A stretch of DNA of 64,000 bases from Rhizophlyctis rosea (lineage: Eukaryota > Chytridiomycota > Chytridiomycetes > Rhizophlyctidales > Rhizophlyctidaceae): positions 151,294 through 215,293 of the forward strand of contig JADGJC010000034.1 of assembly GCA_027596075.1 (NCBI GenBank). Direction: 5' to 3'. Shown here piece by piece: positions 45,418-56,305 of the stretch. A program made the position numbers and the translations under genes. A model generated the notes under the pieces. It saw only the letters and a list, made by a program, of their open reading frames with translations. It ran no database searches and was not told the DNA's origin. The first letter of the stretch is position 1, and each line of letters opens with the position of its first letter.

Positions 45418-45960
45418 CACACCCTTCGTCACCCCTGAGGACTTGTCGAGGGGGTTGATGTTTACTCCGGGGCGGCAGCCTATTGGGCCCCAGAACCGGC
45501 GTGACCCTTGGAGTGGTGAGCGGTCATTGACCACTCGCAAGGGAAGGGTGTATAGCTGAGGAAAGACTTGTATATAATTCAGAGGGTTGGGCAGGTTAGT
45601 TAGGTGGGGGCCGGACGGGGGGAGTTGGGGGTTGGGTTGGGGGTGACGACGTGGGGAGAACTGTGGAGCGATGCACGTCTACCGCACCAGAGGAATAGTA
45701 GAGCGATGCTACGTCTTACCGCACACAAGGACAAGTGGAGGAGGGCGGAGGGGCGGAGGGCAACCTTGTACTCAATACTTCCTTCCGAACATATGTACAA
45801 TTCATCACTTTCAATGCACATACTCGATATTTGAGGAATGTCTTTGCATACAAGTCGACCGCTAACACAACCGAAATTACTAGCTTATTGAAGTCATCAC
45901 ACAACACCTTCTCACGGTTTCCGATGGCAACTACAATCATTCCTCGTCGACTACCGGTGT
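45418..45960. repeat. dispersed repeat, copy 1
   Basis: Shares long similarity with 50977-51590. Landmarks: CACCCTTCGTCACCCCTGA, GGGGCGGCAGCC, CTTGGAGTGGTGA, CCACTCGCAAGGGAAGGGT, ATAGCTGAGGAAAGACTTGT, then two 35-bp units starting GAGCGATGC at 45666 and 45701. Similarity falls off after a purine-rich stretch near 45760. No coding capacity, terminal repeats or target duplication recognised. Confidence 0.7.
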
Positions 45961-46566
45961 ATTACCGGCAATTCCAACATCCATTTTATGATATTGATCA
46001 CCCCTCCATCTTACACAATATAACAAGCTAATAACCATCAATAAAAGTCCATGTCTTATGGTGGCGGGTGCCGTCTAAGCGGTCGTTTTGGGATGGAAAA
46101 CAAAATGCAAAGATGTCAGCAACGGTTATTGCCAACAGGGGAATGACAACATATACTCGCCAAAAAAGTACCCCACACGTGCCGGCATGTCAGATCGTAC
46201 AACCGAAACACTCAAACAAAATCACACCAAACTCACCAGTACTCCGACATACACCCCCACTTCCCAAAAACCTTCTCCACAGGTTTCATACTCGTCACCC
46301 AATTGATGACTCGCCATATTACCTATCGAACATACTGTCAGTTTGATCTTGAGCTTGGCCTCCACATATCACATATCAATCAGACCACCCATATCTCACC
46401 TCAAACTACCAATCGGCCTCCACCGCCCTTCCGGAACCCAGCACCATGCACCAAATCCGTCAACGCGATCGCGCGCAAGCGTGGAGTGATATTTGGGACT
46501 AATGGATGAGAATAAAGGCATATTTCGTCAAAATCAGCAGGTGCGTTGGCGACCTCGCTTCGAGAG
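45961..46566. other. intergenic region
   Basis: About 600 bp, C/A-rich on the plus strand, with no gene recognised. Confidence 0.4.
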
Positions 46567-47110
46567 TCAAAGTTTCTTCACTTGGGAGACCTTACCTTCC
46601 CCGGCAATCGCCTCACCAGAAGCAACAACGGTAGGAAGTCGATACCGTTGACGGTGTAGCCCGGAGGAGGGAGGCATACGGAGCTCGAACGCAGTGATGG
46701 TCATGAGAACGTAGCAGGCACCAAGGATAACGAATGTAAAGGGCAACACCAAGTTCTGGATACCCTTGGCAGCGGAGTCAGGACCAATGAGCGCACGCTG
46801 GGTGTAGGGCGAGAAGATCGAACCCGCCGAAACCGCAGACGGCAAGACCAACGGGAACACCACGAAGATCAGGGAACCACTTATGGAGCGGGGAGACGGG
46901 AGAACCACAGGAGATGCCGAGACCCGCTCCACCGACGAAACCGTAGCTTAAAAAGAGGAGGAGAAACTTTTGGACGTAGACACCGAGGGCGGCGAGGAGG
47001 TTACCGAGGAAGAAGAGGGTGGCACTCTTGATTGCACCCTTAAGGATTGTATCCGGATTGGTTAGCGAGAAAAGCGGAAAAGATACGAAATATGCAACAA
47101 AATGGGCCAT
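46567..47110 (-). pseudogene. OFA-type (oxalate/formate antiporter-like) MFS transporter remnant
   Basis: Fragments of a 12-helix major facilitator in changing frames. Frame 1 (47110 down): LLLFLSYGFVGGAGLGISCG, SPVSPLHKWFPDLRGVPVGLAVCGFGG. The second frame takes over at SAGSIFSPYTQRALIGP and continues LPFTFVILGACYVLMTITAF, ELRMPP. A third continues as PPGYTVNGIDFLPL. The motif SPVSPLHKWFPDLRG followed by GLAVCGFG is characteristic of OFA-type MFS proteins. At least two frameshifts are needed, both ends are missing, and no start or splice arrangement rescues it. It therefore looks like a decayed middle portion. An active copy, if any, is outside this window. Confidence 0.7.
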
Positions 47111-48633
47111 TTATTTACCAGTATGTGCTGGGCGGATCAAGCAAATGACGGGATGCGGCAGGCAACACAGAGCGATCCAATGAGTTTTGATGAAGCTGCT
47201 CGGCCAGTTGAAGTGAAGTTGAGTGCGGAAGTGACCGGTGATTTGCAGCCCTACAAGCGAAGGAGAGTGATAAGTCATTGAGCCGACATCACCAAAGTCA
47301 GCACCCTCCGTGAACAGCCTCTAGATTTCCCTCCAGCCCCATCAAAACCCAGTGATTTTGACTTAGCACTCATAAGCCCCCGCCTCTCCATAAAACCAAG
47401 CAACGGATGCGTCAATCCTTCAACCATTCGACCAGATTTTACACAAGCAGAGATGTCCCCGCGGCGCAGAATCCTGAGCCAATGATTCGAGCCCTAACGC
47501 TCACCAGTTCCCTACCCTACCACAGACCGCCCCCTCAACTTCATCCCCTCCCCCCTCATACAAACAATCTGATATCGTCCGTCGTCTCCCAAATTATGCA
47601 GTTTCCTCACAATATCAACAACTCGCACAACTTCATATGTAAGCAGCCAGGTTACGCACATTCGCGGTCCTATAATCCCCCGAAAACACAATCCAAAGCA
47701 TTCTACGTCGGAATTTGAACGTCGTTGGGAGCTATGACCGGTTACTTCCATCTGACCAAATTGATGCTCAGTCCGTAGGTTGTCTGGCACGTCATGGCCG
47801 CCTGGAGGAAGGTTCTATGCACGCTATGACTAGTTGGTGCATTTTGTCAGTCGGAGAAGGATGCAGCGGGTGCCGCGTTTCCAACCAATTCATGACACGG
47901 GCACACACCTTTTATGAAAAGCCCTCAGCTCCAAACGGTCCCAGCGGCTTCTTTTCCTTCGTTCACATACTTTTAGGTTACCGGACTTCGTTCGCACGAC
48001 TTTAGCACAATGCCATGTTATGTTATAGTCTTCGATGATGTCAAAAACAGATTTATCGGTTAGGGGAAAACAAACTCGAAGCCCTATCAGGACTGGCAGT
48101 CGCATACCATACAAATCACTCGCCGCATACAGTTGAGTGCTGATCCCAAGATGAGGTGGTGTTGTCAGCACGTTTTTGGTTGGGAAAAACAATCGAATGA
48201 GCTGTTCCCCGCGGCCCTGGGATGTTAGCCCAGTCCATTGGTGGAGGCACAGCTCTCAAATGTCGTACACGCAAGCCACCTGTCTCATTACATCAAGATC
48301 CCCATCACGATTAAGCATGTCTGCTGCGGGCTTGTCTTCACTCACATTCTCCCCATTCCCACGCTCTGCCTGCTGTTAAGTCATTGCGCAATCTTAAACA
48401 CCCAACTTGCTCTCGGCGGCGTGCGTGTACATAAAGACCAATTTTAGAGCCGCAAAGATCAGCATACTCAAACTTGCAGTGGAGAACAAGCCTCCACTTC
48501 TGGGAGCGAACTACGATATAGAACTGATTGACCTAGCACCCCGTTGAAATAATCGACCGCAAAGTAAGCGGACCAACCAGTGCAGCAAACTTTCAATGGT
48601 GAATGCCCACAATTGACGCCCTCTTGCATCAGC
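47111..48633. other. intergenic region
   Basis: About 1.5 kb upstream of paralog B. Short frames on both strands have no recognisable features. No repeats detected by eye. Confidence 0.4.
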
Positions 48634-50519
48634 ATGTCACAGCAGGAGCAGGAGTTTCAATCCATCGCAAAATTTCTTGGTCTATCATTAACCAGCGACA
48701 CGGACCCTGCATACACCGACGCATACCAACCTGCGACCATGACTGCATACAACACCTCCATCTACAACCAAGCCGCAGGATACCCAATGAACGCCGGAAT
48801 GATGTACGTCGCACCCCAAACAGTCGCTCAAAACGGTATGGCCGCGAATTACGCAGGCTACAACTCGACTTCAGCAGCAATGAATCGAGCCGCTGGTCTT
48901 CCTTCAAACATGATGATGATGAACAACAATCAATCTACGCTGTACAATGCAAACATGTTTGCCCAGAATCTTGCCGCGACGGGGATTTATTCACACCAAC
49001 AGATGCTTCCTAACGCTGCCATACCCATCGCCTACCAAACCAACCCCGCTGTGGCATCCGTCGTGACCAACACTCAGACACAGGGGACGCCGACATACCA
49101 GCAGGCGAATCCTCTCATCAATCCTTCAACCACCTTCTGGCCCCATCCTAGCTCCGCGCAACCTTTCCAGCCGCACCTCAACATGGGCAGAGTAGATCCG
49201 CATGCCAATCCTCTCATCAACCCTACAATCACCGACAACATGCATGTTTTCCATTCTTCCTCGCCGATGGGGTTGAGGAGTGATTCTTACGATGGTGGGG
49301 TCGGGGGCAGCATGTTTGGAGAGGGTTACGGGGATCTGCTCACGGGAGGCGAAGCGATGAAGAGGTTTGGTATGGGGATCGGTATGGATGCTGGGGCTGT
49401 GGGTGGTGGGTGGGGTGGGGATGTTAGTGGTGGTGGTGTGATGGGTGGTGGGGGTGTTGGCGTGTGGCCGGGGAGTGGAAGACTTGATGACTGGATGTTC
49501 GATGGTGGGTTGGGGATGCAGCAGCAGCCTCCGTCAACGACTGCTCATAGTTTCCGCATATTCGACGGCGCATCTGGAAATAGTACTGAGAGGAATGCGG
49601 AGGAGAGGGATGGTGGGGAGGTGGAGAGCGGTGCGGTTGGGGGCGGGGGACGGGGGACGGGTGAGATTAGGAGCGAGGCGTCGTTGGGTCCGATACAGAG
49701 CTCACCCCTCGATTTGGAAGATTCGTCGGGCAGCACAGAAAAGATGATGATGACCGCGACGGAATTCGAGGCGGGTGTAAGAGCTCATGCTTCCCGGGTG
49801 GATCTTTGTAACGCAGTGGTGGAATCCGGAGACATAACGACCACAGTACCGCCCGCTATAACGCTGCTTTCGCTAGAACGTATTTGGCTGGATCGTCGTC
49901 ATTTCCTTTTCTGCATCCAAACACGGATCACCACCTTGATCATGCTCGACGTGACAATTGATCGAGATCATGCTGCGACTACATTGGCTGCGGCAATGCC
50001 GAATTTGAGGAAAGTGGTTTGGGGTGTTGTGACACTTGGAGGAACTAATGCGCGTGGTGGTTGGGTATGATTTCCAAGTCCAGTTTGTTGGCAACACTGC
50101 CATTGCTAATGCTTCAGTGACAGCTGGCCTCGTTCTTTGAGAAATTCAAGGTCTCAGGCAAACGATCTGCACTTGCCGTCATCTCTCTCCCCTTCTCAAA
50201 CCTCGTCACACAGCCGCTGTGGAGAACAGTCCTGCAATTGCCTGCCCTTACGCACCTTAGCATCTACCACTCCCCGTACATTCATGCACAGCACTACGCG
50301 GAACTCGCAAAACTCATCCCCCACGGACGGCGGCTCAAACGGCTCAACTTGATGGTGGAAGGCCCACGCCCAGCTAGGATAAACAGGGAGCGCTCTGGTA
50401 TTTTAGATCGAACGGATTTGCAGGCACTGGAAGAGAAGGTCGTGCATTTGACCTCGGAAATAGTGACATGGGTTAGTGAAGGGAGCGAGGACCTGCTAGA
50501 CATGGACGAGTTGGCATAA
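48634..50519 (+). CDS. hypothetical protein, paralog B (Asn/Gln/Met-rich N-terminus, LRR-like C-terminus)
   Basis: Family not recognised; paralog of 40533-42620. ATG 48634 (MSQQEQEFQSIAKFLGLSL) is used. Exons 48634-50064 and 50124-50519 give 608 aa. The N-terminal 260 residues are low complexity (Asn/Gln/Tyr/Met, with two copies of NPLINP). A Gly-rich stretch follows (GGGVMGGGGVGVWPGSGR). The C-terminal domain has Leu-spaced strands: AITLLSLERIWLDRRHFLF, TRITTLIMLDVTIDRD, RSALAVISLPFSNLV, LPALTHLSIYHSPYIHAQHY, LKRLNLMVEGP, LQALEEKVVHLTSEIVTW. The intron falls after a Trp codon, at the same place as in paralog A. The repeat at 50977 lies 460 bp downstream. Confidence 0.65.
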
Positions 50520-50976
50520 GGATTGAATGATGGGCATATTAAAATAGAGTAGGGCGGAGGATTAGGTGGAACGTGAAGTGACGTATTGTTTGTCAATTGT
50601 AATAACAATGTAGAATAATGTTCCAGATCATAATTGCCGAAATGTCTGACAGTTCCATCAAGCAATCAATCAACACATCAAAAGACCCTGAAGTACGCCA
50701 CACGCCACGACCCTCAAGGCTGTCACATGGGGTTGTCGATCACCCGTCAATCACTTTCGTAGTCTACATATTGAACCGTCGGCCTGGCTGTTTCTTTCCC
50801 CTTTTCATTTCATTCGATCTCCAATGATCACTTTCCGACGAAGCTTTCTCCACATGCGATGGTGTCCTGCGGGTTAACAGCCCGTGGTCCACTGTGTATG
50901 TGACAGGCTTCCATGGCCTTCTGACATCGTCTCTGAGAGTTAATAGCTCTTGGCCCGGTGTGGAGACATGGGGGCA
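50520..50976. other. intergenic region leading into dispersed repeat copy 2
   Basis: About 460 bp. The last 110 bp carry degenerate internal repeats around TTAACAGCCC, TTAATAGCTC and later TTAATGTCTA, roughly 70-90 bp apart. These seem to belong to the repeat family. Confidence 0.4.
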
Positions 50977-51590
50977 TACCCTTCATTGCCCCTGATGACG
51001 GCAAGATTTGCCAAGGGGGTTAATGTCTATTCCGGCGCGGCAGCCCATTGCATAAATGGGACCCAGACCCGGCGAGCTCTTGGAGTGGTGAACGGCCGTA
51101 GCCACTCGCAAGGGAAGGGTATATAGCCGAGGAAAGACTTGTGTTATAATCTATATAGTTGGGTGGGAGGGTGGGGATGGGAATGGGGATACCTTGGAGC
51201 GATGCACGTCTACCGCACAAACGGGATAGCAGAGCGATGCACGTCTTACCGCACCACGGGATAGTAGAGCGATGCAACGTCTTACCGCACCACGGGATAG
51301 TAGAGCGATGCACGTCTTACCGCACCACGGGATAGCAGAGCGATGCACGTCTTACCGCACCCAAGACTTAGCGTAGGAGGGGGGAGGGGGGATGGGACAA
51401 TCATGTATTCAATATATCCTCTCAAGACCAAACTATACTTTATTATCAACGCACATACGTGGTACTCCAGAATGCGTTACCACTTTTCGTCAACCGCTCC
51501 CGCAATGATAGCGAGCTGGCTGATGGATGGCATACTCTCCATCTTTTCACGAGTACAGATGACAACAACGATCACTTGTCGCCAACTTTG
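50977..51590. repeat. dispersed repeat, copy 2
   Basis: Second copy of the element at 45418-45960. Shared landmarks in order: TACCCTTCATTGCCCCTGA, GCGCGGCAGCCC, CTTGGAGTGGTGAACGG, CCACTCGCAAGGGAAGGGT, ATAGCCGAGGAAAGACTTGT. The 35-bp tandem units and a purine-rich block follow. Similarity becomes weak after about 51450. Each copy lies downstream of one of the two paralogous genes. Confidence 0.7.
51197..51372. repeat. 35-bp tandem repeat, five units
   Basis: Units begin GAGCGATGC at 51197, 51232, 51267, 51303 and 51338 and contain ACGTCTTACCGCAC followed by CACGGGATAG. Period 35-36 bp. Copy 1 of the element has only two such units (45666, 45701), so the unit number varies between copies. Confidence 0.85.
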
Positions 51591-51719
51591 TGAAGTTCGA
51601 CGTACTGCTGGCGCTTCCATCATACTCGGCACAAAACGTTGGCACAATTCAGTCAAGATTATGTTCCCATTCACTTGCTAATATCTCAATACAAATGTTT
51701 CCTGATCCGACTCTTCAAA

Positions 51720-52783
51720 TCTCGAAGCAGGTGGCGACAAAGACTTCGGGGAGGTCGTAGATATCTTCTTTGTCACGGCCGTCAAGCGTTGTTGATATGT
51801 TGCGCGCACAGATTTGGCGGATGATCATGCCCCACTTGGCTGCGCCCAATTCGAGATACTCGGCATCGTATCGAGTCGAATGGTAATGGCGTCGAAAAAG
51901 TGTATTGTCTTTACAGGCCTCTCAACACTACAACTCCACCTCCTCGCCAACACACCCCCTCCCCCTCCCCCTTCACCACCCACCTCTCCCTCCTCAACGT
52001 CTCCAATCTAACCTCCACCTCCCTCACATCCCTCTCCAACTCGCTAATCCTTCCCTTCCCGCCCTCTAGCCTTTCCAGCAATAACATGACGGTTTCAAGG
52101 ACGTGTGCGGTGATGTGGGGGAAGGAGAAGAGGCGGTAATACTGGTTATTTTGCAGGGATGGGAAAGGGAGAGGACGTTGTCTTAGATTGGGATGTGGGT
52201 TACGCAGCCGATGTTGCTGGCGATGGACGGATGAGCAGGAAATCTTTGTTGATATGGTCTAGAACCATCATGGCGTTGCGGACTTGGCGGGCGTTGCCGG
52301 AGACGAGGGCTTTGGCGAAAGGCCTGTATCGTGAATGGCATTGAAAGGATGAGCACATGGTTGCCGATAATCATCCAAATCATTCATCGACGGGATACAA
52401 ACCGGTTGCAAATTTCTCCATGGCCTTTGTCAACGGCCCTCCTTCAACCAACACTTCCCCGCATCAAAACTCCAACTAACACACCTTCCAACATGTTCCA
52501 AGCTCAGGGTTCCTCCGACCCGCTCTCTCCGTGCAACCAAAGCATCAATCGCCAAAGTCAACTCAACCCCACTCAAGTCTTCCGTCCCCTTGAGTGTTCC
52601 CATTTCCAAAAGTTCCACTCCCATTTCTTTCACATCCTCCTGTTCCCGCTCCAGTTCATCTTCCTCCTCATCTCGCCTCTTTTCCGCCATTAACGCCCAC
52701 CACTGTGCATTCCCAATTGGTACCCCGTCTCCATACCCAACCACCTCATTCTGCCCATCCCCCACATTTCCCGAAACCTCCAT
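51720..52783 (-). CDS. hypothetical gene or gene fragment
   Basis: Family not recognised. A frame from ATG 52783 reads MEVSGNVGDGQNEVVGYGDG, then AQWWALMAEKRRDEEEDELE, and SGVELTLAIDALVARRERVG. It breaks near 52430. Further minus-strand pieces appear as KALVSGNARQVRNAMMVLDH (about 52320-52250), DVREVEVRLETLRRE (about 52045-51995) and ELGAAKWGMIIRQICARNIS followed by EVFVATCFEI stop (about 51860-51720). They could be exons of one multi-exon gene, since acidic and helical features recur. Splice joins were not established, and decay is possible given the neighbours. Confidence 0.35.
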
Positions 52784-52854
52784 CACTCCATATTTGTCTG
52801 GGGCGTGTTTGTGCTTTGTTTCGACCCGCTCGCCCCTCACTGGCGGGTTGTAGG

Positions 52855-53890
52855 CCGAAAATCCGGCCCTTCGGTCTGAATGCGTTTACCCTGAGGATCG
52901 ACAAGGTAATACCCCTCTTGCAGCGCGAGGATGAGATAGATGTCCTCACACTCTTCGTAGTAGCCGTAGCCGGGCGTGTTGTGCGTCGAGAGTAGGAACC
53001 CCTTTCACTCAATCGACTCCTTTTCCTCGCCGTGCGGACACTGGTCGTCGGAGTGGCCCTCCTCATGACATTTGAAGCACAATTCCTTCTTCTTGTCCGG
53101 GCAGCTGTTTGCGAGGTGCTCCACAGGACCGCAACGGTAGCATTGGCGCCCTCCGGGGTTGACATTGTTGACTTCAGTTCCAGCCTGACCAGGCCCAGTC
53201 TGCCAGTTTCCTCCAGCAGCAGTGGTGTTCGGGCCACCCCCAACCGCCTGAGCTGTCCGTTGAGCGGGTTGCTGAGTCACAACCGCAGCCGAGCCGTAGT
53301 TCCCGCCACCATTTGAAGTGCCCCAATACTGATTCTGCGCCCTGCTCTGCTTCTCGTGCTCCATCATCTCAAGGCGTTCCTCTTCACGGCGGATACGCTC
53401 CCACTCCCTATCCATCTGATCCCGCTCGGATTTGAAGAACCCACCCTCCTCGTCCCGGTAGATCTCCGACTTGTACGCAAGCACCGGATGCTGCTTCACA
53501 GTCTCGCTGAAGGCAAGTTGCTCGTTCTGTTTGCGGGTGCTGATCTCCATATGTTGGACCTTTTCCGAGACCGCCTTGACAAAGCCCGCCAAATTCCCTC
53601 CGCCCGTCAAAATGATACTTCAACTTCGTCAATTTGTCCACGAGGATGGCGTCATATTTGAGACCGTAGATGTACGCGTCCGCCAATTGGCTGTCCGTAA
53701 CCGGCGCCTTGTCCTCCTCCTCTGCGAAGTCGTTGATGTACGGAAGATGTTGACCTGATGGTCCCACCTGTCGGTATACTCCTGAACCCTCTCATTCTGC
53801 TTCCGCGCAAAGGTGGTGAGGGACTTGAGGAACAGCCCCGCATCTGCCTCCTTGTCCGAAGCGTATTTCTTCAGGTCCTCCGCGCTTCCC
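52855..53890 (-). mobile_element. degenerate retrotransposon gag fragment with two CCHC zinc knuckles
   Basis: Capsid-like text, shifting frame twice: GLFLKSLTTFARKQNERVQE then YTDRWDHQVN; LPYINDFAEEEDKAPVTDSQ then LADAYIYGLKYDAILVDKL; GGGNLAGFVKAVSEKVQHM. The last frame (53610-53005) ends with two knuckles, CYRCGPVEHLANSC and CFKCHEEGHSDDQC, each CX2CX4HX4C, as in Ty3/Gypsy-type Gag. A further piece (GYGYYEECEDIYLILALQEG) follows before a stop at about 52855. No protease, reverse transcriptase, integrase or LTR was found in the window, so this is a broken remnant. Confidence 0.65.
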
Positions 53891-53902
53891 GTCGGTATAT
53901 CC

Positions 53903-54780
53903 TTATAATCCCCGCCCTCTCGGATTAATATCCATCTCCATTTCGTTACTTGCAGGTATGTGGAGGGAGGAACGGAGGTGTTGGAGGATCACGTCGTAGG
54001 TTGTTAAATTAGTGGATGAGACTTTGTAGAGGTTTTGGATTTGCGGGGGGAGGAGGAGGTGGAATGTTGATGGCTTTTCATAGGGGTCGCGGCGCCAGAA
54101 TGAGTTTCGGGACGGTGGGTCGTGCGGCGGGGTGACGTGTAAGTAACACACCCCGTCACCTATTTTGCGGACGTTGTCGCAGCCGGTGAAGTAGAGGGGG
54201 TTGGTGGGGTCATGGGTTGAGGTGAAGTGGGCGAGGTTGTCGGAGAAGACGTATGTGTCTGGTTGCTGGTCATACATTAGCCTCAAACACCAAACGAGCC
54301 AACTGCATCTACAAAGATACACCCCATCATCAATCATCAAAAACCACTCCACACCTTCCCCTCCATCCAAACACTTCCTCCTCATCTCCGCAAACCCAGG
54401 CAAATTCTGATACGCATCCGCCTGCCCCCCTTTGTTACTCTTATCAACAACCACTCGCTCTTCCCCAGGTGCAACCGCTTCACGCATATGTGAACCTCTC
54501 CTGTGTCTGTGTGTGCGTCTGGCAACTTGCCCCTAAGCACCTCCGCCCTGTACACCCTTTCATTCTGCGACCAGGGTGTAACCACCTCCAAGGTTGTTGC
54601 GAGGAACAGGCCTACAATCAAAGTAATGCGATGGTGAGTCGGCACCATGCTTCTCTAGAAACGTTCAATGGTAGTAGAAATGAAAAGAACGTAGACGAAA
54701 ATACCTTTATCCCTCGCCTCATAATCCGTCCTCGCAAAGATCAAACTGTCCGCATAAGTCGATGAGAAAATCTGTTTCGC
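53903..54780 (-). pseudogene. fringe-like (GT31) glycosyltransferase remnant with internal deletion
   Basis: Golgi-type beta-glycosyltransferase text on the minus strand: IFARTDYEARDKG | LFLATTLEVVTPWS (intron from about 54701 to 54613), then EERVVVDKSNKGGQADAYQN, GVEWFLMIDD | DTYVFSDNLAHF. The last join removes an intron GTGTAT...CCAG and rebuilds the DDD metal-binding motif. Then NPLYFTGCDNVRKIGDG. The HGG/LSR-type acceptor region expected next is missing. The text jumps to RRDPYEKPSTFHLLLPPQIQ, which resembles a family C-terminus (P-I-T-F-H-type). The stop is at 53903. With the catalytic middle missing and no clear start, it is probably non-functional. Confidence 0.6.
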
Positions 54781-54916
54781 ACACCCAAGAAAAGGGAAGG
54801 GGAAATCAGTCGATGGGAAAAAATCATTAAAATCTCATCACACACCCCACCAATGACATCTACCCCTTCTTCGACTATAAATCAATTGACAACGGAGTCC
54901 GGAACGACAAACCTTA

Positions 54917-55614
54917 TCAAAAACCGTCACAGTCGCCAACCGCGGCGTCCCCACCGCATGCATTCAAAGCACAAACTTGGTCGCAAACACCCCACCACTC
55001 ATCACCTTTACACAGCACTCTGATAACATCCCCTCTACGAAGCGTCAACTCCGCCGGTGATGGTCCCCGATAGTCGTACAACGCCTGACAATGCTGGAGC
55101 TGCTCCTGCCGTGGATGCGGCCCCGCATTCCGTCCAAGATGCGCCGCGGCGGCCGCTTCCTTCGACTGCGGTTGTTGCATCCTCCTCATCAATTTAGCAA
55201 TCATATAGGGTATTCCCACCACCAACACCACGACCAACCACATCGGTCCACGAGATTTGCGCCGATTGGTATTGCTCTGATGCGCAAACTCATCCGCATT
55301 CAACCCTCCGTCCGGACCACTCCCCGCCTGCGGTCCGCCACCAACTTCCCGTCTCCCAATTCCTGACACCCCTAACCAACCACATCATTGACAACGCCGA
55401 TCTTAATTAATTTTTCAACTGGCCTCAAATGCTCCGCAACGCCGACCATGGCCATAAACGACGAATGCGCCGCAAAGAACGTGGACTCGAGCATCTGTGC
55501 GAAATCGCTGAACGTCTGGACGATGGGGTCGAGGAGGTGGAAAGTGGTGGAAGGTGAATTGTGTTGATTGCTCAAGGCGTGAGTACAGGGGCATTGAGCC
55601 TTCTTCAAGCTCAC
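54917..55614 (-). pseudogene. PEX13: PEX13-like remnant (truncated SH3)
   Basis: Peroxisomal docking SH3 protein, incomplete. First segment (55614 down): STTFHLLDPIVQTFSDFAQM, LESTFFAAHSSFMAMVGVAE, the PEX13 central helices. Second segment (55369 down): LNADEFAHQS, RGPMWLVVVLVVGIPYMIAK as the membrane segment, then SH3 start CQALYDYRGPSPAELTLRRG and KGDEWWG. SH3 normally continues with a glycine-tryptophan-phenylalanine-proline strand, which is absent before the stop at 54917. The Gly/Tyr-rich N-terminus usual in PEX13 is not seen upstream, and the stretch between the two segments is shortened. A spliced functional gene is less likely but not excluded. PEX14 lies 15 kb away. Confidence 0.6.
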
Positions 55615-56305
55615 TCTCCAGTTTCATCAATGCCCGTGGCTGCAAGAAATACTGTATGAGGTGTTTCGCTAGGTCATTGACTTGAGCGTGCCCTGCATTA
55701 TGACAAAAGAAAACCGACGGAGAGCACATTGGCAAAAGTGAATCTTATAAGGCCCGTAAACAAAAACACACAAGCCCCAACCCCCAAACACCTAAGAAAC
55801 TCACTCTTCGGAAACCACCCTCTCACATTGTCCCCTCAAGCACCCCAACACACTCCCAACCTTCCCCTCATACATCTCGCTTCTTCGTATCAATATACGT
55901 CCTCGAATCATTGAACGGACACAACTGCATCTGCATGAACAACATCGCATTATGCTGCTATTTGTGCCCCACAAAACGCAAAAAATCATTCAGGGGTTCC
56001 AGGAGTATTTCCGGCCGGTTTCGTATTGGCATGGATGGCAAGTCCATTGCGGCAGGCGACCATGGCGCCGTTTTCAAGTGCTATCGGGACGAAAGATTCG
56101 TCGTCCATGACGCAGACTTTCGCTATTGTGCATTGACGACATTCATAAATAAAAAGTCCTGGAATTGATTCGCTTTTCGGGTCAAAAGTCACCTCAAATA
56201 AGCAACGTCAGTTGTCATGCATGCCGCCTATGATTGCCCACAAATTGTCATGCTCGAAGTGACGCTCTTTTCGTCGACCGCATTGTACGGAAGATCGTTC
56301 GTGCC
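55615..56305. other. region with unassigned minus-strand exon-like pieces
   Basis: About 690 bp. Minus-strand text such as SIPGLFIYECRQCTIAKV followed by CVMDDESFVPIALENGAMV (about 56165-56045), and NAMLFMQMQLCPFNDSRTYI (about 55955-55900), reads like exons. No family, start or consistent splicing was found. They may belong to the ORF upstream (56306-56884). Confidence 0.3.
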
